In this document: positions 12,477-24,000 of the stretch, piece by piece | Layout: each line of letters starts with the position of its first letter | Position numbering within the stretch: the first letter of the stretch is position 1 | Assembly (NCBI GenBank): GCA_000934455.1 | Contig: KN884063.1 | Span: 141,641-205,640, forward strand | Direction: 5' to 3' | Source of the DNA: Apostichopus parvimensis | Taxonomy: Eukaryota > Echinodermata > Holothuroidea > Aspidochirotida > Stichopodidae | DNA: 64,000 nucleotides | Made by a program: the position numbers and the translations under genes | Notes under the pieces: model-generated | What the model saw: the letters and a program-made list of their open reading frames with translations, nothing else | Database searches by the model: none | What the model was told of the DNA's origin: nothing

Positions 12477-13235
12477 GGTCATACTACTTAGCGTCAACAG
12501 GCCCATTTCACGACAACTCAAGACAACTCAAGACAACAAGTTTAAAATACCATCAAATACAATGGTTGTAATCAGAGTGTATCTGGACCCACGTTTAAAA
12601 CTGACTGAAACCATTGTGCATACATATTTTTCACGGGAAAAATTCTTTTTCGTAAAAATAGTCAACTTTCTCCGTCCATAGAATTGGACGACGTGATTCT
12701 ATTGCGCTTGCGAAATGACTTTGGACATCACCATTATGATATGGGTGGGTTTGTGTTAGGGTTTTGGAACTACCTTTGTGTACAATAAATGAAGAAGGAA
12801 ATAGAGACAGAATGAAAGAAAGAAAGAAGGAAAGAAAGGACAAAAAAAATTAGACAAGAAAGAGTTAAAGAACAAAACAAAGAAATACATGTAAATAAAA
12901 CTATAATATGAAGAGCTTCTTATACATTTACACGAGTGTGTGGGCACCATTCTCGACTGAAAATTACTTACCTGTAGTACGTGTAATGGTTCGGTCTAAT
13001 GTCATTGCGCAAGCGCAATAGCATCACATCGTCCTATTCTACGGATGGAGAAAGTTGACTATTTTTACGAAAAAAACATTTTTCCCGTGAAAAATATGTA
13101 TGCACGATGGTTTCAGTCAGTTTTAAACGTGTTTCCAGATACACTCTGATTACAACCATTGTATTTGATGGTATTTTAAACTTGTTGTCTTGAGTTGTCG
13201 TGAAATGGGCCTGTTGACGCTAATTAGTATGACCC
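12477..13235. mobile_element. 759-bp DNA element with long (about 235 bp) terminal inverted repeats
   Basis: The left arm (about 12477-12715) begins GGTCATACTACTTAGCG and the right arm (about 13003-13235), reversed, begins GGGTCATACTAATTAGCG. The arms remain alignable for over 200 bases, sharing for example CAACAGGCCCATTTCACG and AAAGTTGACTATTTTTACG in inverse. The 9-base direct repeat CTCACTGCC flanks the element at 12468-12476 and 13236-13244. Long inverted arms plus a 9-base duplication fit a Mutator-like (MULE) non-autonomous or foldback element. The roughly 290-base centre holds GAAAG-rich simple sequence and no transposase. Confidence 0.85.
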
Positions 13236-13244
13236 CTCACTGCC

Positions 13245-14307
13245 TCAGTCACAGTCCAACTTCCAAGACATGCATAATAGTACCATAGCCTAACTTCAGC
13301 CTTTCAGGCCCTTAACTTAGGCCCTCAGCCACAGGTAAGGCTGTCACAATGATAGCTTGGCTTCATGGGATGAAAAGAGTAGTGTACCCTTGTTACTAGA
13401 GATTGCACAAAATGATGTACAACCCTTTTGCTATCGGGATATTTCCCATTTCAAATTAATCTGTCAAAAGTAGATTCTATGCAGTACCATTAACTCTAGC
13501 CTAGGAACCTAGAAGATGGTAGAAAGCAACCTCTTATAATGAGGACAACTTGGGCACCCAAAATGGAATTTTAAAGGGTGTGAAGACTCGCGCAAAAAGA
13601 AACGTCTAATGCCGGTAATCTGACCTAATTTCTAATGAGGTGTAACAGAAGTGTTAGACACTACCATCGATCGCAGAAAATACACACACACACAGCTTGC
13701 TACCATCGGTAGTTAGACACTAGTGTATAGTCAGTACATACAGCTGTGGTCAATACCCACAGCACAGTGTACAAACAATACAGCGATGGACATCTCAGGT
13801 CCAGCTAAAGATAACAAGGTATCATGTTTTATTACTGTACTGTCTGCATTTTTTAGCGACACGAACAAAACGCCAATTGCAAGCAACGGAAAGTTAACTT
13901 TTTCAGATGGCCGCACGCGGTTTGGGGCGAGTCTTCAATGCCTTTAATGGTGGATATCTATTTGTAAATTTCCTCTTTTAACTAGGAAATCAATAGGGAG
14001 CTGTACCATGGGTACCCATGAAAATGAGAGATTTGCACCATTTGTGCCCCAATAGTTACTCATGTATGTGCTGTCAGTGCTCTCTAAAATGTCTAGCTCC
14101 CCAACGATGGGCATACCATCTCCATTTCAAGCCCTGATATTATAAGATTTCTCTAGTTTGTAAATTACTAAGTGGTCTGTGTAGTCTTCCATTTGCCAGA
14201 TATAATAATATGTGCTACATTTACTCTTTCATGGGATTGTTTGTATGAAATTGTATAGTTGAATAAGATAATCTATCAAAAGAAATATTTTATCTTACAA
14301 TTCACAG
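13245..14307. other. Upstream region of the small 96-residue gene
   Basis: No conserved coding sequence is visible. A short frame from 13786 (MDISGPAKDNK) ends at a possible donor (AAG|GTATCA), but joining it to the next acceptor at 14308 meets a stop in every phase. It can only be 5' untranslated if transcribed. The region likely contains the promoter and 5' exon of the gene starting at 14341. Confidence 0.4.
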
Positions 14308-14340
14308 GTGTGATTTTAAGTCTTTATCTGCTGGTTTGCC

Positions 14341-17130
14341 ATGAACGGATACTCTGATCTTCTGGGTGAAGTAAGTAACCACAATGTCAGTGTCCTTTCA
14401 AGTCCTGTGTCTATTGATCAGTTTGACCAGTTCGACCATTAGCATTGCTGCATGAAGCTTATAATCAACATATACCCAATTATTTCACCAAATTCAAATT
14501 TGAAACCCTATCCATCTGGTAATTGGTAATTGCCTGAAATAGTGTATAAGTATGGGTAAACAGGGCTAATCAAAGTAGTTTGAAATGTGCCTGGTCGCTC
14601 AACAAAGGGTATGAGTAGGAATGGTGAGGGATGGGAATGGGGGACAAGAGAGCACAGGAGGAGAATGTTCTCAGCCTCCCCCCCCCCCCAACCCCTTTTG
14701 CATGGCTTTGATTGGTCATACATCTTGATCCTTTCAAGTTAAGAAAAGAGTGCCAGGCAATCAAAAGATCATGTTGAGTTTCACATATCTCAAACTGTAA
14801 TCCTTGCAGTATCTTTGATAGTAAATTAGATAAATAAACATGAAATAACCTTGTTACAAATTCTTGAAGACTGCTAAAGTTGCTTGCTAAAATTGCCTCT
14901 TGGGTACCCCTTCTGAGGAAGAATATCAAGCTCCTCCACCTTAAGTTACTCTACCTTTATATCCCTCCCCCTCCCCCTTTATGGACCCTTCCTATACCTT
15001 TCATTTAGTCTGCAATAAATAGTTTGATGTTCTTCACATTGAGTAACATAGATTTTGTACAGTATATTTCATTCATGAATAGACAATGACATACTGTGGT
15101 CTCTCTATACAACATGTAAATTATCCCTTCAGAATGTTTGTGCTGTACTGTTGTTGATAGTATACAGCAGATCCAGCTCTAAAATAAACTCAGTTTGGTA
15201 CTAGATTTTGATTACCATCATATCTTCCTCTGGACATGCAACTCACTTGAATGATAAAAGAATGTTAATTTTAACTCACAAATCTGTCATGCAACAGATT
15301 ATTTCACTTTTTTTCTGTTTGAACTTGACAACTTGTTCTAAAGTTTGTGATAACTTCAAAGTAGAGTTTGTCCAGTCATTGCGGGATGAGTTTTCTGTTG
15401 ACCACAGATGATGGTTTGTTTTATACTTTCCCAGGACCCTGCCCTTCGTTATGCAGCGAACATTCCAACCTCTCAGCTACCAGAGATCCTAGAGATCAAC
15501 GATCCAGTAAGCCTGCCTCAAATGCTGGAAGAGATTCTGAATGAAAAGAAGCAGGTAAATTGTGTTACCGTAACCATGGACCTATTATAAATCTTAAAGT
15601 GAAGCGAAGCTCTTGACTCATAGCCAGAATGATAACAGCCACTTCTAATCAGTAAATTTAAATTCTGTTAGTTTAGCTCTGAGCATTTCCTTAAAGAAGG
15701 GCTAAGTGCAAGGGCTTAAACTGTCAAAGCTGTTCCTAAGTATTATGTAGCTACATTTCTAAATCAATTGATTCAAACTAATATTCTGACAGTTGGTCTT
15801 GAGATTGTGCATTATTTAAATACAATATGCAGCTTTTAAGGTCATCTTTATTATGCCCATTTCAAAAGTCAAGCAACGGTCCCTGACAATCAAATTGCAT
15901 TTATGTAGCCAGTTTATCTGAACTGTTTAATGTGCAAATCATTTGCAAGCTCATTGACATTTTTGTCCAACTACCTCATTTAGAGATATGGAATTTTGGT
16001 GGACTAAGTTTAAACAGATGAACATGTTCTGAGTGTACCTTATCTATCATGGTTTATCAATTTTGATGGTACTGTACCATTGTACCATCAATATTGACCC
16101 GAATGTGTACCATGCTAAAAAAGTTGTCCCCAAGAGGCTCGCTCTGGTCCTCCAAATTACTCCCATCCACTGAAGCGTATTAAACAAGACAAAAAATAAA
16201 TGTCTCATTGTGGATAGTAACTGAATTAATAGTGGCAGTAAAATGCTTGGCAACATTTTGAGCATAGGTGACCAGTATCTGACTTTCTAGCATATTTGAG
16301 TGGCAATATTGATGATCTGTAAGAGAAAGCAACTTAGTGCCCAAATATGATATAAAGGTTAATGTTTGAATTATAAATTAGAAACATTTTTCAAGAATAG
16401 TTTACATATTCTCTGTCAATTCATCTTCATACTGAAAGAAACGTGAATGGACATAGGAAAACCATGCAGATGATATTGCAAGACCTCAAATATTCCAGCA
16501 AAATCTGTCTGTTACAGTTGTCGTTGGATACAAGATGGAGGACTTCAGCCACGTCTAGAAATGTCATATAATATGCTAGATACCGATGCTTGGTTTTGTC
16601 ATGTTAACTTCTACTATTTTTACTTTATTTGCCTTTGTGGACATGATGTATTCATCCCCTGCTAGTGTTGACACCATGCATCAGACATATTGGCTTTAAT
16701 ATCCAGAAGGTTTAGTCATGGTCAGTAAAGATATGTCAATGCAGACGTTATAACGTGTGCCTAAGAAATAAAAACAGGAATTAGTATGTACTGTTCTTCT
16801 TCGTAATGATAATGGAATGCCTTTTGCCAAGGTTCTGTACCTACATTAACTACACGGCAAGAAAGCTAAAGTAGTTTATTCGGGGAACAGAGGCAACTCA
16901 CAATATGAAAATGATCGAGGCTCGTGATTCCTTTTTGCACCATTTTGCAATTTCCATTATTTGTCTCTTTCTCGTTGCTCCTTTTGCAGGCTCTCACTCA
17001 ATCACCAGCTGTCATGAGCTTCCTACGGGAACGACAACGCAATCTCTCAACGCAGAGACAGCATAAAGATGTGGCCCCTAAAGGTTTCAGTACTCCTTCA
17101 AAGTACAAAGGTAAAACGAAAGACAGCTGA
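14341..17130 (+). CDS. Small three-exon gene of unknown function, 96 residues
   Basis: Three exons join in phase 0: 14341-14370 (MNGYSDLLGE, donor GTAAGT), 15435-15554 (acceptor CCCAG, donor GTAAAT) and 16990-17130 (acceptor TTTTGCAG, stop TGA). A 5' untranslated acceptor lies at 14307/14308, so the start at 14341 is the first ATG of that exon. The middle exon reads DPALRYAANIPTSQLPEI then LEINDPVSLPQMLEEIL, amphipathic and likely helical. The last exon is basic and polar (PAVMSFLRERQRNLST, then a Lys/Ser-rich tail ending KGKTKDS). There is no signal peptide or membrane segment. I do not recognise the family. The in-phase exons, clean splice sites and protein-like composition support a real gene. 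Nothing shown points to a specific role. It converges on the FIP1 gene downstream. Confidence 0.58.
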
Positions 17131-20100
17131 AACGCCAACCAAGAAAGAGGCTATGAAACCTTGAATTTTCAACAACCCCCCAAAAAAGAAGTAAAAAAAA
17201 CAAAAAGGAGGCTAGCAAATGATTTTGCCCTCCAGGGACTGTTTTCTGTGGATGGCTTTTGAAGAAGGAAGCATGGACATGAACTGTACATATCATATAG
17301 AGTGACAACAGCCTTGTTTTTTTCACCTCTGGAAGGTGATTTACTCCCCATCTTTCTAATGTACTGGTTGTCATCGTCAGTGGATAAAGCAAAATGAAAT
17401 AGCTGCAGTCATGTGTGGAGAATGTTATATTGAGCTTCAAACTTTATTTAGAAAGCCTGTGTGACAGAAATTTGGTGACCAACCAACTTAGTGGTTCAAC
17501 CTTGCCAAATCTCACATCAGAACATTTAACGTAAAACCGCAAACAAGGTCGTTGTAGTCAATGAGGGTCTGTGAGGTGGATCCACATACCAAGTATGAAA
17601 ATTGCATCTAAGTTTTACTTTTGAAGTCTGCCTGATATTAACAAGGTTTTCAGATTATAACCTGTTGACCTTAGACAACCTTTAACCACAAAAACAACAG
17701 GGTTCTTGTACTCCAAGCTTTCCCTTTGAGTTATAGTATTTACAAGGTATCCAGTCCTTGACCTATGTTGACCTCAAAGGACGTTTGATTAATGTCACAA
17801 ACACTGTGTCTCGTGCTAGGCAAAGCATTAGTTAACTAATGTTAGCAATGTAAAACAGCAGGCTTCTTTAAGGAATCTGTTCATCGAGCTACAGAATGTG
17901 GAAATCATTAATGTTGCAAATGTAGTGTAATTTATGAAGGATTGTGTTTAAGTTTACATACTGAAACTCATTGCTTAGTTCTATAGCTTTAAATTATAGC
18001 AAGATCATATCAATCTAGGCTGAATAGATTGAGATTTATTGATGGATGAGGTTACTGATGTGAATTGAAGGGGAGGGGGGGGGGGGAGATGTACACAATC
18101 AAATTTGTGATTTTAAAGCATTCCTTTTGCAAATAGTTGGGATAAATTTCAATTGTGTTACCTAAAATATTCATACGAGGAACCAGTTGCAAATTTACAG
18201 TTATTAGTCACCTTGTGTAACGGTCCACTCGAAGTATCAAGCTAATTGTGGAACCTTTTTGCTGATTGGTCAGATGTCATGACTTATAAAGGTGCATCTA
18301 TCAGTCATGTAGGTAAACACACTGGGTTGTTCATTCTCTTGAGAGTAAATCTTACATGTGCATACAAGCGACGATAAAGATATCTTTTGACCAAAGTTTA
18401 CTCATCAAATTTGACATGAACTGCGATAAAGATATCTTTTGCCTAATGAAGTTTACTCATCAAATTTGACATGAACAGCGATAAAGATATCTTTTGCCTA
18501 ATGAAGTTTACTCATCAATTTTTACATGAACTGCAGTTTGAAGTAAGATGTTTGTGTGGGAAAGGTTCTCAAGTGTTACAATTGATCAGTCGTCAAAGAT
18601 TTCAAGTAATTATTAGAGTAAAATAAAATTACACTAAAAAATATTAATAAACGAAGAGACCAATATGGTATGACTTGTAATGCCATTTTTTAGGACAACA
18701 GGTGTTGATGATGAAGTGAAGTTGATGGAGACATAATTAGCCCTGAGTTTGTTGGGGGAGGGGGGGGGGGGGGGGGAGAGAAGAGGGAGACAAGGAGGAG
18801 ATGGCAAAATATTTGGTAATGGAGGGAAGAAAGTTAACTCCTGATTTCCATTGACCTCATTCTTGGTTCATATGGCAAACGTGTTACATGTTTTGTTTAT
18901 CTCTTAAAACATTGTTTGACGTTTATGGACAGAACACACAAATTTTGCTATATTTTTGTAGTGCTGAGATTAGGCAAAGCAAGAAGTGAACACCAAACTT
19001 AAGACTGTGATAAGGGGGATTGTGAAGCTTGTTTTTATCCACCTTACCTCTGCATCTTTGTAAACAGAGACAACACAAGTTTGTTTCAAGAGTTGAGTGT
19101 TTATCACAAAATGCCCTGTTAAGGTAATTCATCAACGATGCTTGTTGTCTTCAGTAAGATATAAACAACACACAGAAAAAGAAAACAAAAAGAAACCGAA
19201 CAATATATGAAAATGGGAACTGCCCCCAAAGACACAAAACTTGTTTTGCAACTATTCCACAAAAGTTGTTACTTTTGATAAAATTTCAGTCCTATCAGCA
19301 CATTCTTTTTCATTTAGTAACTTGGTAAAGAAATAACTCATAAAATGCAAGTATTTTGCATTACAGCATCCAGTATAACCTCAAAATATGCCCGAAATGT
19401 GCAAAATCATCACCCATGGTCAAAAAGTCTTTACACCGCCTCTGGTATTTTCTAGGTCATTTTTTATTCGCTGATACATTTTAAATGAATCCTCGATTTA
19501 TGAAACTATTCCGAGGTCTAGCCATTCTGACCCACAGGAAATTAAATCACCAGGAAAAGTATTCTCTGCAAAATATTTTGAGGCAATACTGATGACTGCC
19601 TATTAATGTTCTAAATTTTTGTTTACATTTTAACAGTCTTGTAGATTTTGTGAAACTTGACAGAAAAGCCACAATTGCACATCTCACAAAAATATATCTA
19701 GCTCATTTTGACAAGCTTTTCTTTCCCCTGAGCAAAAGATGACCAGATTATTACGAAATAAAAAATCCCCCCCCCCCCCAAAAATAAAGGGGATTGGTGA
19801 TTTTGCAATGGCAGACTTGGGGATGGACAGCATGTTCAGAGTACAGGACTTGTGTTTAATGTTTACATGGACACTGTCTTGATTAAACTATCAAACAGGT
19901 TACATAGTATAACCCCCCTGCCTCACATTTCCCCACGGATGTACATGCATATACCGTCTTCCAAAGAACCTATAAAATACATTAATATGTTCTCAAAAGA
20001 ATGACATTCAAAGTAAAAACAATCTGGACACTTCCAACTGACCATTTGCCATTTAATGATTTCTCATTCGAAAATATTAAAATCATAATTTACATGGAGT

Positions 20101-21029
20101 GATTCTGTTGTGTATCACTGCTTTGCCATTGGTGGCTTCTTATAGCATCGGTCGAGACTCTGCCACTGTTCTGTAATGACTGGGGCATCCAGATGATCAA
20201 ATAGGCATTACAGAACCATTTATTGTGAGGTTAGGCTCAGTGCAGTTACATGTTATCCTCAGTGATGTAACACTAACTGGAACCTTGCTAACTAACACTG
20301 TCTCTCAATCTGTATGTAAGTGATCCCAGATGAATAAACATACTTTTGTTGTAGAACTTCTCTCATATGGCTTCTACGTATTGCAATTTCTATCTAGCAC
20401 ATGACTTCAGCAACCCACAGTTTTTTCCCAGACCAGTAATTTGTCATTACGGCATAACACCTGCATTTAAATATGCTGTCGTGTCTGAGACCATTTCTGG
20501 TCACTGAAATAGCAGAAGTTACCAGTACCTACAAAAATGCAAAGGAAAATGTCACACAGACTAGGAAACAAAATTATGTTCCGAAATTCCTATTGGACAA
20601 AGTAAAACTAAAGGATTTTGAGTTCCTTAGCTGTGGATATAGATAAACAACTTAATGTTCTGGCTTGTAGTGTCCCCGCACCAGTTTCAAGGCCAATCTC
20701 TATATGAGCTCAGCTGCTCAATGCACCCGACAGGCAACACCTGAACACGTTCCATCTCTCCGATAACCAGTCTTGAACAGACAGAAATATCTTTTACTAA
20801 AGCTTCGAGGAAACTGTATCGCACATTAGTCATTCTCGAATGGTGACAACTCCAAAAGTCTTCTTGAGAATCTGGTGACTAAATGAAATGATTCTTCCAT
20901 AAAATAGCTTTAGATCCTACCAAAGGCACCGAATACTCATACCGACATTTCCAACAGATCCCACTGCAATCTGGATCTTTCAAGAATCTTGCTAGTTAAA
21001 TGACAGACGCACACACAGACGCATACACA
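17131..21029. other. Intergenic and 3' untranslated sequence between convergent genes
   Basis: This segment lies between the stop of the 96-residue gene and the FIP1 stop, with no coding exon seen. It contains long G/C homopolymers (18075-18086, 18760-18776, 19767-19779) and a three-copy tandem repeat at 18370-18535. A minus-strand AATAAA at 20219-20224 could be the FIP1 poly(A) signal, about 0.8 kb beyond the FIP1 stop. Confidence 0.5.
18370..18535 (+). repeat. Three tandem copies of a 52-55-bp unit with a 12-base palindrome
   Basis: Each unit holds CGATAAAGATATCTTTTG, then GTTTACTCATCAA and a TTGACATGAAC-like end. CGATAAAG recurs at 18372, 18424 and 18479. The core AAAGATATCTTT is a perfect 12-base palindrome, repeated three times. 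It lies in the 3' flank of the 96-residue gene and has no coding potential. Confidence 0.85.
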
Positions 21030-24000
21030 TCATATTGAGTCGGCTATAACCAGATCCTTGCCCATTTCATCTCGACCGTGGGAACTAGACCTGTCCTCCT
21101 TCTCTGAGTCGCGATGCGAGTGTTTGCTACGTTTGTGCCTGGAACTACGATGACCGTCAGATCTCTCCTCATCCCTGTCTTTTCTGTAGGGCAGTAGAAA
21201 GTGAAAAATAAAATATTTGAAATAAAATATTTGAAAATAAAATATTTGAAAATATTTGAAAATATTGAAAAAATATTTGAAAATATATTGAAAATATATA
21301 AAATATTTGAAATATTTGATTCGTACGATACATCCTCCATCCTCCATGACCGTCTCATAAATATCCACGGGCATGGAACGGAAGAAACCTTTTCCTTACA
21401 AACCCTCTTTCATTACACCGCCCGAAAAACTGAATTCACTTTTGAGCAAAGTATAGATCTCATATCGTCTCCATCACCTGAAATAGGGAGATTCCCCTCT
21501 TCTTCAAGTTTGGCATTATTATTCTTATCTCTCTACCTCATCACCCTGATCCTGCAAAAGGCAGAAACCATAACTTATGCCATTGCTCTCTTACAATGAT
21601 GTCACCGTCCTATCAACTCACCTCTTAGAGCTACAACAGTTCAAATTTCTTTGTCAGTAAGGCTTGATTGATGAGAACCAGGTTACAGGTCAGTAAATAT
21701 AAAATACTCCATATACAGAGCCTTCAATTAGTCAAATGTAAACTTCTTGCAACAGCACTCTCTCTGAGCAAGATGCTGAATCCATCACATTTAAAGACCC
21801 TCATCATTTACTGAATTGATAACATGCACTTTGTAAGAGAAGACTGTCTAGAGGAGTGTCTTAACTTTGTGACTTATTCTGGGTAGCTTTGATCAAATTT
21901 TCCAAACCATCATGAGCAAACAAATAAACTGTCAATAATCTTAATAATAAATAACAATATAATAATCTAATATTCTTGCAGAGACTGATGGGGGGGGGGG
22001 GGGAGGAGGAGATGGGGCCATGTTTTACCTTTTCCTATGTCTGTCTTCTTTATCTCTGGATTTCCTGTCGCGGTCCTTATCTCTATCGTGGCTCCTCTCT
22101 CTGTGTTTTTTATCACGTTCCCTGGAGCTGTCTTTGGAGTATCGTCCTCTCCGTTCTCTGTCTCTTGGCCTTTGAAGTAACGGATATGACAATTAAGACT
22201 CAATTCTGTACATGTCTGATAAAACAAGGCAATATTGTGAGATCCAAGCTTGCTACAAAGGTCACCAACTGAACATATACCAGTAAGAGACACAGCCCAG
22301 CAAATCAATCACCATATAGGACAGTTACAAGAACTAATGACATTAAACTCCTTACTTCAGCCATTTGTGAACATAAGGTTTTTTTTGTGAACATAAGTGA
22401 ACATTTGTGAACATAAGGAACATTTGTGAACATAACTGGGCAATGGTTGAGAACATATAGCATACCCCCCCCCCCCCGCCACAGAACATACACCATTCAT
22501 GTTGAAAACAGTTCATAATTCATATTGAGTCCAGCTGGCAGAACCCAATTTTATTTGTTAACATTTAGCCAAAATGAATATTTATCATTTTCTGAATCAA
22601 CACCATAGTAACAAGATCATTTGCTTTTTTTGATTGAGAGTGAACTTTATAAACCTGGATGTCATCTGGCCTCTCTCTTACATCATCAATGACATTCTCA
22701 CCTTTCCCCTTCTCTAGATCTGTAATCCCTTCTCTCATCAGCCCCGGGTCCTCTTACTGGATTGGCACCCTTTGGAGACCTCTTATAATCTTCACTTCCA
22801 CTACACAGATGCAAAGAAAAAAAAACACTCATTATTATTCTTCACCTAAATTCTTATACTGTATCTTTTTGTGAGAATGGAAAAAAAAAAAAAAAAACCT
22901 GTTACACACTACTCATCTATTGCATTTGTAAGTAAATTTTAATTTAATCAATCAAGGATTTTAAACGGCGCCGTTTATCCAAACTCAAATGTTCAGTGAT
23001 GCTTAGAGTCAAGAAAATACTCTTGAGAACAAACAAGTCACCTTTTCAAAAATGATGACATTACAAACTGTTTGAATGCCAGTGGGAAGTGTATGCTGCA
23101 GCTCAGTAATTGCGATGAACAATGACCCTTGATGCGACAGCTGTGTATAAAATTTAGGCCGTCCTATGCTTTGATGCTAGCAGGATATTCTTCAAAGGTA
23201 AAATGTCAGCCCCTCAAACATTTATGCAAGTGTATGTTTTAACTTAACGGGGAATTATTTTAGCGTTCAAATTTTGCATAGCAGTTTTGAAGGCCCTCCA
23301 CTTTGTCACATATAAAAACATGCTATTGTTCCTATGTACAAACACTGCTATACATCTTTGCACCAGTACAGCAATTTGTCCATTTTGCGATGCGACACCC
23401 GATAAGTAATTCCCTGTTTAAACAACAAAGACAAGACAACATAAAAACCAACAAAATTATGATCCTCTCCAACTGCCGTTGAACATTACACTGGCATTTA
23501 ACTCGTAGGACGCAGCTAAGGTAAATCAATGCAATGTCTGACCCTCAGGCACAATGTGTACACTGCATAGTACATGAAAAGAAGTGATGCATGAAAATAA
23601 GGGCACACCGAATGCTTATCAAACCATGTAATTTTTGCCATATTTTGTATGCAGACAATGCTTATATGCAGAGAAGGAAACACCATTGACAACCTATATA
23701 GTTGTTGCATTTTAATGTGCACATTTGTTTATGCACAGGCAGGCAAGTCCTAGATTTTAAGTCGTGCATAGTCAGTGGGCTGCTTACACGCACCCGTCTC
23801 ATTGGGTAGCCGTGTAATGATTCTCGTGATTATAATCTAGGTATTTGGTAACAAAACAATGACCCATGGGAGACTGCTCTTAAAGAACTGTCCATGACAT
23901 ACTCACCTACTGATGTCACTTTCTTCACTTCCCGCCCTAGGCGACCACTGGTCCTGGAATGATGGGAAGCCAGCCACTGGTCGATCCCATTGGGGACCTC

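Noticed and set aside
13723-13947. Open frame MDISGPAKDNK... as the first coding exon of the 96-residue gene
   Set aside because: Joining its possible donor to the next acceptor at 14308 meets a stop in all three phases. At most it is 5' untranslated sequence.
21201-21599. 132-codon plus-strand frame over FIP1's last intron
   Set aside because: It is created by the AAATATTTG repeat and reads Lys/Ile/Phe low-complexity sequence antisense to FIP1.
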